64,000 nt of DNA, taken from Muricea muricata. Its lineage: Eukaryota; Cnidaria; Anthozoa; Malacalcyonacea; Plexauridae. The stretch covers positions 7,355,772 to 7,419,771 of the forward strand of contig OY979724.1 of the NCBI GenBank assembly GCA_963855995.1, read 5' to 3'. Position numbers and translations under genes: made by a program. Of this stretch, positions 53,008 to 64,000 are shown in pieces (position 1 is the stretch's first letter; every line of letters begins with the position of its first letter). Below the pieces are notes generated by a model, which ran no database searches, was not told the origin of the DNA, and was given only the letters and a program-made list of their open reading frames with translations.

Positions 53008-56000
53008 TTAGATTAAGTCAAACCCTGTTGAGTCATTTAAGGCAGATGTCATTATTTCAACCATTTCGTCATTGCTGTTTAAATGTACTGGAAGTGTGAC
53101 TGCCAAGTCACAAGTTGAACATGTTGGACGGCATCTACATCCAGCTTGACAAGCATGCAAAAACTGGCACTTTATTTTGGATGGTAGACCAAGAACAGGC
53201 ATCTTTTTAGCCCCTGTCAACCACTGCATCAAATCATCCACACACTTTCCTTCAATCTCTATCAAAAGCAAATGTAAAAATTTATAATAAGCAATACTGT
53301 ATATTGCTATCAGACCTATATAAAAATAAACTGATACAATTTAAACATACATGTGCACAGTCGTGCATGAATAGCACCTCCTTATATAATTCTTAAATTA
53401 TTACAATAAGAATATGGCAACAAGTACTTATATTTAAGTAGCCCAAACTGAATCCCATTCCATGTAACAATAAATGCATATATAATTCATCTAAATTCTA
53501 AGATTTTTAACATTTACGCAACAATTGTCTGGCAAAATGCATAGCTATTGGTTCTTAATTATTAATTAGTTATCATGAGCAAAAACAAATTACCTTTCAT
53601 GCCCAAGGTGTGAATAAAATAACAGAAAAATGCAAATGTGTCAACCTCCTTTTCTTTCCTTAACTGGCTCTCACTGAAAACAGCATCTAACTTATCAATT
53701 AAATTTGTTGCAGTCATTGCCACACTTTTGCCAACCACAAGGATTCTTTCCCACATTTCAGGACAACTTTTTATATCTTTCAATAATCTGTATGTATCCA
53801 AGCTTTCAACTAGCAGAGTAAGTTGAGGCAGAATGTCTCCAAGCTGGTCATGGACACATATAGACCTATATGATAATATTTTAATTGACTTATACTCTAT
53901 ACTCTACTTCGCATGTCATAAAGTCAAAACTAAACTGATGTCACATGAAAGCTAAAAGTCAAAGGAGCCCAACAGGTGGGGCCCCTTTTTATCAGGCATG
54001 ATGTTTCCATTCACATGGCAGTTGCAGCAAATTGTTTGTTGGATTTTTATGTTATAGCAACCATTTCTGAAGAAGGGTACTTTTTCAACCTGAATATTTG
54101 ATTGAATAGGAACTAGAGAGCAGATGTTTCTCTATGTGGAGAAAGACTATATTAGACTGTATTTAACTTACTGAATAAGGTTACTGATGGAGGATTTTGT
54201 TTCCCTTGCTGGGACTCTCTGATAGCCTATTTCTTGAAGAATAGGAAACACTTCATCATTTAGAAGTATTGTGGCATAATCAGCTTCATCTTCAGAAAGC
54301 TGGAGAATACAAAATAGTAATTTATTTTTATCAATTTAAGTATAGTTATTACTATACTGTATGAATGATAATGTAGCAACTCACACTTTAATTGTTTTAA
54401 TGCAAGAAATTACCTGTTTACATACACGCTTGTAAAGACTTAAGTGAATATTTTCTATCTTTAGATCATTAATGAGATAGTCAAACACATTTTGGGAAAA
54501 CAGATTTGGTGCAGGTCCACCTTGCACTCTCCTGAAAATTTGTACTCGTTTTGCATCAGCATCATTGTTGATGCTACTGGCTTTCCAGACACAAAGAATC
54601 TTCGTCCCATGTGACCAATAATTTCTAAAGAAAACCATATATTTCTGTAAATATTTTATGTAAATGACCAAATAATAACCTTTCTGTGATGTGGCATCCA
54701 GCTGTGGCATGTGTTTTTACTTAGATATCAATGTAACACAGCTTCCATACATACATGAGTCGAACATCACAAATAATAATACCCAACTATGGCAAAATAT
54801 ACTGCTATTGAATGATATCATTATATTAAAGGAAGTACAACATTGTTAAATCTATTATTTTGCAGCAATCCAATCTGTAGATATGCAATTGTCGGGTAAT
54901 TATAATGTAATGGTGTGCATCAGAATGTGTTGTCAATCAACAAGATACGCATAAGCATTTTTTGTAAATGGATGCTGTGTTCCCAATTAATTTTATTTGA
55001 AAATAATATATAATTTAAACAGGCCTGTGGAATTTGCAATTATGTAATTCAAGTTTAACAATTCAGAGGCCAGTTGTATCAAAGGCATTTAGCTTGAACA
55101 GTGGAAAATCAAATTTAGAAAACACTTTTACATTTTGTATGTCGCCAAATTTATAAGTTTTATGGAAGAAATATCTAGTTTTGTCTATAATTATATCATT
55201 GCATGCTTGTGCTTCTCAGGTTAATAAAAGTTAGCTGGTTTGCTCATGCAATGTACAAACTTGTTTTATATTTTCAACTCATCCACCATTTATACTCCAG
55301 ACAAAAAACCCATGTAAAAGTGTGTTCAATTGCTGGCTTGTAAATAAATGCATTTCTGACATATCAAATTATAATAAAAAATTTCTGTTACTATACCAGA
55401 AAAAAACTCCCTGCGGGGTCCGCCATCGTCCACAGCTGACTCCCCTGAAAAGGTCACTTTAATCTTTTTCTCTGGGGAATAATATCTGCATCTGGCTCGT
55501 TTGTAATCATCCCAAATATGTTTACGTCGGACAGTAATTCTTACTCTTTCTTCTTCAGGGTCAAACACCTTGACAGCAAGATTCATAACCATATCTTTTA
55601 ACACACACGAGGGCTTTGAAACTTCACTGGGTCCCTGTTCCTTTACATAGTTTTCATGAATATAGTCCTCGAATTCAGATAATATTTGATACAATGAAGA
55701 ATGTTCAGCTTCACACTTTGCTGCATGTTCTTCCACAGTTTTAATGGGAAAATGTTCAAGACAAATAGGACACTGAACATTGACATCAGTAACACGGCAG
55801 GTTTCAGAGTGGGTGGTGGATGCTTCAGTCAGCTCTGTGGCATTATCAGTAACATTTGTAGTTGCAGTAGAAGCATCTAGTTCATTCATTGAACTTTCAT
55901 CTTGTGTAAGCTCATCTAACTCACATGAACTTAGCTCATCATCATCCAACTCTTCAATGCAATTTTTCATTCTATCAATGCGATGTTGGAAGCTGGTACT

Positions 56001-56568
56001 CTCTGGAATAAGGAATAACTTAATTTTGCCATATGAAAAGCCAGACACAGCCTTGTATCTGGATAATATAAAACTTTCCTCTGGGTCACTGCCTAGTATT
56101 TTTGAGGCATCGCTGCCATCTTTAAACACCAATTTATGCTTTACATTGGGATTGGATAATTTATTGAATAAAGTGTGTTTTTGAACGGCAGCCTTAAGAA
56201 TATCATCTTTAGTAGCGCTGGATCTGATCTTAAGTGGTAGCCATTCCCCTCGTTTAACTTGACACATTTCTTTCATCAACCCAATGTATATAACAACGTC
56301 GTTATCAACTTCGGTAGAGCTTTTGCGTGAATTTTTACGGACAAAGAAGGAGCTTCTTTCTTTTTCCTTTTTTCTCTTAGATGTTTGGAAATTTTGTAGC
56401 GAAAATTCCTTGCTTCTTGAACCAGTGCACTTCAGACGACCGACTATTGCCACTAGACGTTACATTTGCTAGTCTTGCTACAGAATTTCCACAAATAGGA
56501 CAAAATAAATACCCTAATTCAAGAGGAGAATCGCACGATACGCATTTTTTCTTTCTAAAAGCAGCCAT
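53008..56568 (-). pseudogene. HECT-type E3 ubiquitin-ligase-like gene with zinc ribbon and UBZ-like finger, copy 2
   Basis: From ATG 56568 (MAAFRKKKCVSCDSPLELG, then FCPICG) a zinc ribbon is visible; a one-base shift near 56440 leads to the main first exon, with a ubiquitin-like region (VVIYIGLMKEM), a UBZ-type finger (CPICLEHFPIKTVEEHAAKC) and the HECT N-lobe start (KVTFSGESAVDDGGPRREFF), ending at GTATAG near 55405. Later exons: 54622-54412 (VQGGPAPNLFSQNVFDYL; phase disturbed upstream), 54298-54172 (in phase), about 53866-53594 and 53271-53008. The final exon has the C-lobe (LMQWLTGAKKMPVLG, then PTCSTCDLAVTLPVHL, with the candidate active Cys). It is the best-preserved view of the cargo gene; function as in copy 1. 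Confidence 0.7.
54623..55325. other. Intron-like AT-rich stretch of the HECT-like gene, copy 2
   Basis: It lies between the first large exon and 54622; acceptor TTTTCTTTAG is at its end (minus strand). No exon is recognised, although part of the N-lobe between GGPRREFF and VQGGPAP is unaccounted for. Confidence 0.4.
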
Positions 56569-56641
56569 GTTGTCACTGGAAACCAAACATCCGGAAAACC
56601 GCGGGAAAACCTACGCTATTTCCACAGTTAATAGAGTAGAT

Positions 56642-56949
56642 GGTTTGGAAACTCATTAGAATAACAATATAACTCATTATCTATGTTGGTCAGCGTTTAT
56701 TCAAAATATGGTTCTTCATCGTCACGTGTGTATTGTGTTTTCACCAAATCCACCAATAGGAATTCTTAAATTACCCTATTGTTCAAGTCGCAGATGGCTA
56801 AATTTCCTAAAACGTTGCTATTGGTTAGTTAGGTGAACATACAATACGCACGTGACGACGAAGGACCTCATTCCGGCATAAACCAGAACAAAAACATTGA
56901 TAACGACTTATATGGTAGTTCTAATGAGTTTCCAAATCATCTAGCTCTA
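56642..56949. mobile_element. TTAA-flanked foldback MITE (308 bp)
   Basis: Ends TAGAGTAGATGGTTTGGAAA and the inverse ...CATCTAGCTCTA pair over about 30 bp, and inner arms (TTCATCGTCACGTGTG / CGCACGTGACGACGAA) pair again, so nearly the whole element folds. TTAA borders both ends (56638-56641, 56950-56953), as for piggyBac or Kolobok elements. It lies between the HECT-like start and the right terminus of copy 2. Confidence 0.75.
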
Positions 56950-57253
56950 TTAACTATGCTATTTCTTACATGACGTACATCATGTACAAATATTTTTGCG
57001 TGTTGCGAAAATATTTTCAGCATGTTTTACAAATTTTTTTGCATCAAACAAAATTATTCTTGCTTCATATAAAAACATTTTTTCGTCACACAAAAAAATT
57101 TTACGTCGTAAATATTAATAATATGCTGAGTTTTATAAACATTTTGCTCCAAATGTTTTTTTCTATCACGAAAGAATTATTTTCAATATAAAAATTTTTT
57201 GTTGCATAATATATTTATTTATGTATCAAATACAGAAACATTTCTTCTTGTAC

Positions 57254-57268
57254 TTGTGGGCCACCGTA
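57254..57268 (-). repeat. Right terminal tip of the integrase transposon, copy 2
   Basis: TTGTGGGCCACCGTA equals the terminal 15 bases of copy 1 (24057-24071). The following GTTATC could be its target duplication, but the partner is lost. Confidence 0.75.
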
Positions 57269-58937
57269 GTTATCTCCTCGTCTTTTGCTTTTGAATAGAT
57301 CCCCCTACGAGTCAAGAGATTTTTACGACAAGTAAAGTTAAAAATCGAATATTTGCACTTTATACTCAGCCCAACAACATCGAACAAAACCAAGCAACAG
57401 CGAACAATGCCAACTTCTGTTCTTCTAGTAGTTTTACTAAACGTCAATCAGTGCCGTGTGGCCAATCGCAGCGAGTATCAGCAGTGCAATGTAATTTCGA
57501 AATTTAACAAGCCAATCACAACAATCATGCAGGCATTCTTGACACGTGTTGAATCTGTGTATTACTTTAGAATACTGATAAGGTTCCCCATACCAGCTCA
57601 GTCCATATGAAACAATAAAACTGGAAATATTTGTTACATGCTTGAAATAAACAAATTTTACCCGCTGAATGAAGAAACCATTGCTCAAAACCGAGATATC
57701 TCACTAAGTAACCGGTCTGAGATGAACAAGAGAGTTTAGGAAACATACTCGTGTTCAGCATAATTAATTTCTTTCGAAATCAATTGTTTTTTAAATATTT
57801 TGGTTTGTTATGAACAAGAATACATGAATTTGTTCAGCCTGGCAATGCGGCACAAGTCTACCGAACAGCCTCTGTAACGCCACTGCGATAAGCCGAGAAA
57901 CGTAGCATTTTTTTATTGAATTTTGAGTTCTGCGTCTGGAAGCGTGCTGTCTGTTCACGTCATATATATGATATTCAACACTCCGGTTGAACTACTACAC
58001 TACGTGTACGGTTGCGGTGGAAACGGAATTATGACCTGTGGCTGAGAATCCCATGTTAGATCTGCTGATATATATTCAACACCCATCATGTCAAAAAGGT
58101 CAAACATTGAGTAAGGGGCGAATGTAACAGGCGAATGTTTACTTCAATTTTGACTCCCTAATTAACAGCTATTTAGGCTACACACTGCTCCGCTTTGTAT
58201 CTTACACGGTTTACTTATAGCATTACGAAATCTTTATTAAAATGTAAACAATCGACATGAGCTTAAGATGTGACTATCAGCTTCTTCATACCAATATCGA
58301 CGGTTGAATTGATTATAACAGGATGCAAAGCAACAGAGGACAACTAGCTCAATTTGATTGTAGTAAATTAATGTTTACATTATTTCACGGGAGTATGTGC
58401 ACGCACGACTGTATTAAATCTTAGCAAGCTCGGAGTCGTTTAGATTCATACATAAAATTTTTTACAACTGTATTTACAAGTTCAAAGCATTGCTAGAAAT
58501 AAAATATTACTCATTCATATTTACGTTCCCACTCTTATACTTGCAACCGGCCGCCACGCATATATAGTGCAATGTATAGCATACAACACGTGCTCAGTGA
58601 ATAATTGGATTCCGGGGGTGTTTGACAGCACTATTTGTATAAATATGCGATATTTTTGTAGGCTCATAGATGTCAAATTTCTCATTCCACTGTCTTTCAC
58701 GTCCAGACAAAAACGGCAAAAACTGTTCATTTACTAAGTTTTAGTAATTTCGATGATAAAAGGATTATATTAAAGCAAGGTGCAACATGTTGAGCAACAC
58801 TTTGATCAACAGTACTAATTTTACCTCCCCCCCGGAATTTACACTATGACTGACTGACTCACTGCCTGACTGACTGACTGATGTAAATTTTTACCACTCA
58901 TCACAATACTGCAAAGTTTCTTTGAAACTTTGCACTA
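57269..58937. other. No gene recognised
   Basis: AT-rich, without sustained coding frames. A TGAC-type microsatellite lies at 58849-58884. Confidence 0.4.
58849..58884 (+). repeat. (TGAC)n microsatellite
   Basis: About nine TGAC-related units with a few changes (CACTGCC in the middle). Confidence 0.8.
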
Positions 58938-59117
58938 AAAACGGTTCCTTTTGGAACCAACAAATATATAAAAGAAGTTTAAACAAGTTTGCGATATTTT
59001 TGACGTATTTAACTTTGTTATTTCATATTATAAAGGGGGGCGTATACTCAAATGACCATTTAAATATACGTCACCCTATGCGTAGGGAGGGGGGGGGGCT
59101 TTAACTTAAATTGATCC
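58938..59117 (+). mobile_element. Right-end fragment of the Merlin-type element
   Basis: The first 125 bp match 48272-48406 (TTCCTTTTGGAACCAACAAA and following). It then continues to the terminus CTTTAACTTAAATTGATCC, the complement of the left end at 46844. No transposase part remains. Confidence 0.8.
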
Positions 59118-59217
59118 ATAAATCTCTCTCCTCAGTAAGTTGACAAAATCGGACTCCATGTTTACATTAGCCTGCAAACAGGTGTTGAATTTTTTGTGTA
59201 AGATGTTAAAATGTCAG

Positions 59218-59322
59218 CCAATCAAAACGCTCATACGACTTTTTTCACATGTGAAAAAATATCGTACAACCAATCAAAACGCTCATACGACTTTTTTCAC
59301 ATGTGAAAAATATAGTATGCAG
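59218..59322 (+). repeat. 52-bp tandem duplication
   Basis: Two copies starting CCAATCAAAACGCTCATACG at 59218 and 59270, each containing the palindrome TTTTTTCACATGTGAAAAA. Confidence 0.85.
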
Positions 59323-59454
59323 TGAAATACGAGTTTTATTTCAGCCGAATACTACACGTAAATCTCTATACTCATATAATAAAAGACCAATAATGAAGAA
59401 GTCAAATCATCTGATTGCAGCCAACTAAGACCAAGAAAATTGTTTTTCAAGAAG

Positions 59455-60525
59455 GATTGAAGAACATTCTATGTCAATTATTAGTAATGACCAATTTGCT
59501 TATAAAAAGGGGTCAAATACAACTGCTGCCCTCATCAAATGTCAGTATCACGGGCTGAAATGGTTGGACGAAGATGTTTTATCATTCGACTTTAGCAAGG
59601 CCTTTGACACGGTTCCTCACAATGTCGTAACCGAAAAACTAAAACAAACTAATCTAAATCCATATATCATTAATTGGGTAATAAATTTTTTGACGAATCA
59701 AAAGCAAAGGGTCGTGGTTGATGGATTCATAACTGAATATGCAAATATCAATAGAGGAGTGCCACAGGGAACTGTCATCGGTCCGTTCCTCTTCTCCCTT
59801 ATGGTTGAAGATATAAAACCTAAACAACCTGAAATTAATAAATTAATTAAATTTGCTGATGATATGACGGTGAGTGCACCAGTAAGGTCAAATAAGGATT
59901 CTTCAATGGAAGAAGTGAAGCACATTGAAAACTGGGCTGCCAGAAATAGAATGACCTTGAATTTATCAAACACATGGGATATGCTTTTAAGTGGGGGAAC
60001 TTCCAAACCACCACCAGGTCCCATAAATGGCATTAAACGCAAGAAATGGTTAAAAGTGCTTGGAGTAACTTTTGAAGACGACGTCTGCTGTTGGAAGTTG
60101 CAAGTTGACGACTTGTTGTCCAAAGCTGGAAGTCGAATGTACATTTTAAGAGTTTGTAAGAGATATGGATATCAGAAAAAACATCTAAGCTATCTCTTTG
60201 ACACGATTATTCTATCGCTTTTTTTGTACGGTATTGAAATTTGGGGTTCATCCCTGCAAAAGAAATACTTAAATCGTACTGATAAGTTTTTCAAGAGAAC
60301 TCATCGCTTTGGATATGTCCTGAGAGAGTACAAAATGTCCGAGTTGATTGAAACGAGGGACAAAACTCTGTTTAAAGAGATTATTCATAATTTTGATCAC
60401 ATTTAGTTGCATGTACATAGGTTTTTATATAAGTTTTTATATTACTCAAACAAATTTGTAAATATAGCAAATCTGAATATTCATATTATAATAACCTATA
60501 ATCATGTAAAGACACACGTGTGCTG
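59455..60525 (+). pseudogene. LINE reverse transcriptase fragment with internal deletion and ATT tail
   Basis: The frame enters the RT domain with NDQFAYKKGSNT and has DFSKAFDTVPH, RGVPQGTVIG, the catalytic FADDMTVSAP, NRMTLNLSNTW and thumb-like YGIEIWGSSL, ending at 60406 after a stop that replaces the C-terminal part seen in the 30985-31990 copy. The 3' UTR shares TGTAAATATAG and GTAAAGACACACG with that copy and runs straight into the ATT array. It is open for 312 codons without a break, so it is younger than the other copy. The 5' end, including the endonuclease, is missing. Confidence 0.8.
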
Positions 60526-60526
60526 T

Positions 60527-60887
<361 letters not shown>

Positions 60888-63655
60888 CATAATCACATTC
60901 GGCGAAAGACCTTAAGAAAGCCCTGAAGAAATTAAAGAGCGAAAGTAGTGATCTAAAAGAAATCAGATTTGTTGCAAGAAAGCTGCGTTGCCTTCTTAAT
61001 AAAAATAACACCGACAACCCACAACATGCTGTTAGCAACGCCTCTGGTCAGTCTGATGGAATTGATCACAATACATTACTGAACAATAACTTTTGGGGCT
61101 ATGTTAAAAAAATTCTCAAGAAAAAATCAGGATCATTACCAACATTTAATCTCGCCCAATGCACAGCATACTTTACAAAGACGCTTTCTTCAGTTATTCC
61201 GAATAAAACATTCAACATTCCTAGCTGGATTCCTAAATTTAGTTCTCCAACATCTCCATTTAATCTTGACCCCCCGACCTATAATGAGATCACAAACGTC
61301 ATTCGAAAAATGAAACCGTCTGGCTCACCATGCCCTCTCGATCAAATTTCTGTTATTTGTCTTAAACGCTGTCCATATTTGCGCACTTATTTAACTGAAA
61401 TTATCCACACTGCCTGGTCTTCTGGTATTGTCCCATCGGAGTGGAAAAAAGCGTGCACGATATTGATCCACAAAAAAGATGAGACAGACAATCCCGCAAA
61501 CTTTCGACCAATAACTTTAGAATCTGTTCCACTTAAAGTGTTTACGTCATGTCTTCGTAATAAAATTTTCACTTTTCTTTCTCAAAACAATTACATAGAG
61601 CATGACATCCAGAAAGGCTTTACACCGAATGTTTCAGGAACTATTGAACATACAGCTCATATGGCGCATATAATCAACACAGCCCGTACAAAACAAAGGT
61701 CACTAGTAATAACTTTGCTTGATCTCAAGAATGCATTTGGTGAACTGCATCACAAACTTATTTACGAAGTTCTTCGATATCATCACATACCTGATCCTAT
61801 AAACAAACTAATCAAGAGCCTTTATACTAACTTTCAAACATCGATTATAACTGATCAGTTCAGCACCCCTTTCATTACAGTCGGCCGTGGTGTTTTGCAA
61901 GGAGATTGTCTCAGCCCTCTCTTGTTCAATATGTCTTTTAATACCTTTATACAGCACATTAAATCTGAATCATACACACAACTGGGATTTTGGAAATTTA
62001 ATAAATCTGGTACTCCATGTAATCCAATTCACTGGTTCCAGTTTGCAGACGACGCGGCTGTCATCAGTAGCCAAGAAAGAGAAAATCAAATCTTACTCAA
62101 TCGCTTCTCGGTGTGGTGTCAATGGGCGAATATGATCATACGTGTTGACAAGTGCTCGACGTTTGGAATTAAAAAACACTCATCGAAGTCAATTCAGTAT
62201 CAACCTAAATTATTTATCAGCCATCTACTTGTACCCCGTACCAAAATCGGCGAATGCTTCCGCTACCTTGGTCGTTATTTTGATTTTAACATGTCAAATA
62301 AAAAACACCAATCGGAGATATGTGACTTGTTCAGTGATATTATTTCTAAAATTGACGAATTACCGTTACACCCCCAAAATAAAATCCTACTGTACAGCCG
62401 CTACTTGCTATCAAAAATTTCATGGGACCTAACTTTAACCGACATATCTCAAACCTGGGTTTGCGAGACTCTGGATTGCATTGCCACAAAATATTTCCGA
62501 AAATGGCTCGAACTGCCCATATCTGCTACTCTAAGTAATGTCTTTCTCCCTAAAAACAAATTTGGTTTAAATGTTATCCTTCCATCCACGAAATTCATAC
62601 AGTGCCAAACTGTCTCACGCTCAGCTTTAAGATCATCAATAAACAAAAGCATACGTGAATTATGGTCTGTAACAAGCTCCCAAAGGAACATTCAGTACGA
62701 TATTTATACAAACCCAAAGGATGTATTAAAGGCATTTAGGGAAAAGAACGAACAGAGACTGAAAAATAACCTAATCTCGCAAGGTTCTTTCTTTTCAAAC
62801 ATCGTCAAAAACTCCACGTTAACATTCAATTCCTTATGGTCATCGGTTCATTCCAAACTTCCAAAAAATATATTCAACTTCACTGTACGGTATATCAACA
62901 ATTCCCTCCCTACTCGAAAAAACCTTGTCAAATGGGGACTCTCATCATCTGCCGACTGCTCCTTCTGCTGCTGTCCGGAATCTCTCCTACATGTAATCTC
63001 TGGATGTAAAACATATCTGGATGAAGGGAGATTTACGTGGAGACACAATTCGGTTTTAAATTTCATTGCATCTAGCCTGCTTAATGTTGAAAGGTCTCAG
63101 CTGTATGTAGACCTACCTGGATTTTTTAGCCCTTCGGTCATCACTGGTGATCAATTACGACCAGACCTTCTCTTGGCAATTAAAGACAAAGTATTGTACA
63201 TTTTAGAATTAACTGTTGGGTTTGAAACAAACCTCTCAACGAACTCGAACCGTAAACGTGATAAATACTTGCCGCTAGTCGTAGATCAGAAGAAAAAGTA
63301 CAATCAAGTTCAGTTTATAAATGTATCTATAAGCTCTCTGGGAGTTTTTGCTGAATCGACGAAATCATTATTTGATATGCTCCGTGATCTGAAGTACGAC
63401 GAACAACGTGTGAAATACGTGAAAAAGAAGATAATTGCCACCTGTATTCGCACATCTTATTATATATTTTGTAGACGAAACAAACACTGGGACAATCCGG
63501 AACTTTTAGGCATTTGACCTAATTAAAAACTTTTATCGTGTGTACATATATTTTTGTTAGAATTCAATTCAAGTCAACATCGATAAGCTACCTTTTTTAA
63601 GTGAGGTTTATCAATGTATTATATAGTATATCGTAAAAAACTAATAAAAAGTTTC

Positions 63656-63656
<1 letters not shown>
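60888..63656 (+). mobile_element. 5'-truncated LINE with restriction-like endonuclease (R2/R4-Dong type)
   Basis: The coding region begins immediately after the ATT array and the 3' UTR ends immediately before a second ATT array (63657-63962). The endonuclease type places it with early-branching site-specific LINEs. The N-terminal DNA-binding fingers of full-length relatives are missing. Confidence 0.8.
60891..63517 (+). CDS. Reverse transcriptase plus restriction-like endonuclease, partial at N-terminus
   Basis: The frame is open from the repeat border to a TGA at 63515, about 875 codons, without a break; the first ATG in it is at 61310. Upstream residues (NNNFWGYVKKILKKK, NIPSWIPKF) read as protein. 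RT motifs are PSGSPCPLDQIS, NFRPITLES, LLDLKNAFGEL, RGVLQGDCLSPLLFN and the catalytic FADDAAVIS. Near the end come a zinc knuckle (CSFCCCPESLLHVISGC, C-x2-C-x7-H-x4-C) and the nuclease signature RPDLLLA...LELTVGFE (PD...E). These cut the target for target-primed reverse transcription. The lack of any break suggests recent insertion; the missing N-terminus makes it inactive. Confidence 0.85.
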
Positions 63657-63962
<306 letters not shown>

Positions 63963-64000
63963 TTCAAATCATTATTCCTACTATTAGTACTTGTATTTGT

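Larger units (their letters stand above)
51000..57268. mobile_element. IS3EU-like integrase transposon with HECT-type gene, copy 2, left end lost
   Basis: The right terminus TTGTGGGCCACCGTA at 57254-57268 is the same 15-mer that ends copy 1. The two genes have the same convergent order: integrase on plus (51018-52077) and HECT-like on minus (56568-53008). No TACGGTGG left end is found; the left side joins the Helitron remnant near 51000. The subterminal region 56954-57250 differs wholly from copy 1, with repeats built on TTGCATCAAACAAAATT-like words. The copies are therefore members of different subfamilies. Confidence 0.75.

Overview
The window looks like a transposon-packed stretch of an AT-rich animal genome, most probably a cnidarian. 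It has spliced genes with GT/AG introns and several classes of animal transposon: CR1-like LINEs, a restriction-like-endonuclease LINE, a THAP/P element, hAT MITEs, Merlin, Helitrons and an integrase-type (IS3EU-like) DNA transposon. There is no bacterial operon structure, rRNA, convincing tRNA or CRISPR array. The organism assignment is inference from element families, not from a marker gene.

Region 1-29245 is one decayed virus-like Polinton/Maverick (adintovirus-type) element, whose left end lies outside the window. It holds a partial candidate major capsid gene (1-728, minus), small membrane and coiled-coil genes, a beta-rich protein of unknown role (2440-3111), a DDE integrase with C-terminal chromodomain (3115-4184), a possible virion protein (4187-5609), a GIY-YIG nuclease (24294-24777) and a B-family DNA polymerase (24822-28288). 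Most genes carry frameshifts or stops. Several gene boundaries carry short perfect palindromes, and many starts follow an AATAAAA-like tract.

This element has been hit by a nested series of insertions. One gene, beginning at 24116 on the minus strand, was split first by a CR1-like LINE (6951-11793) and separately by a THAP9-type P element (12316-24096, 8-bp target duplication GCATGGTG). The P element's own terminal repeat was then hit by a 7.6-kb element (16459-24071, termini TACGGTGG...CCACCGTA, 6-bp duplication CGTTCC). That innermost element encodes an integrase-like transposase and, convergent to it, a spliced HECT-type ubiquitin-ligase-like gene with a zinc ribbon. A second, diverged copy with the same two-gene layout and the same terminal 15-mer lies at about 51000-57268.

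From 29245 to 46850 come an unrecognised coding fragment, a LINE fragment, several foldback and TIR elements, a multi-exon MULE-like (transposase-derived) gene whose exon is split by a TA-flanked element, a degenerate zinc-finger ORF and a plus-strand Helitron remnant. From 46844 to 51000 lie a Merlin transposon with an intact transposase and a minus-strand Helitron helicase remnant.

The right end (59455-63962) has a LINE fragment with an (ATT)n tail and a 5'-truncated LINE with a C-terminal restriction-like endonuclease. The latter is bounded on both sides by long (ATT)n arrays, as expected of an element that targets TAA repeats.
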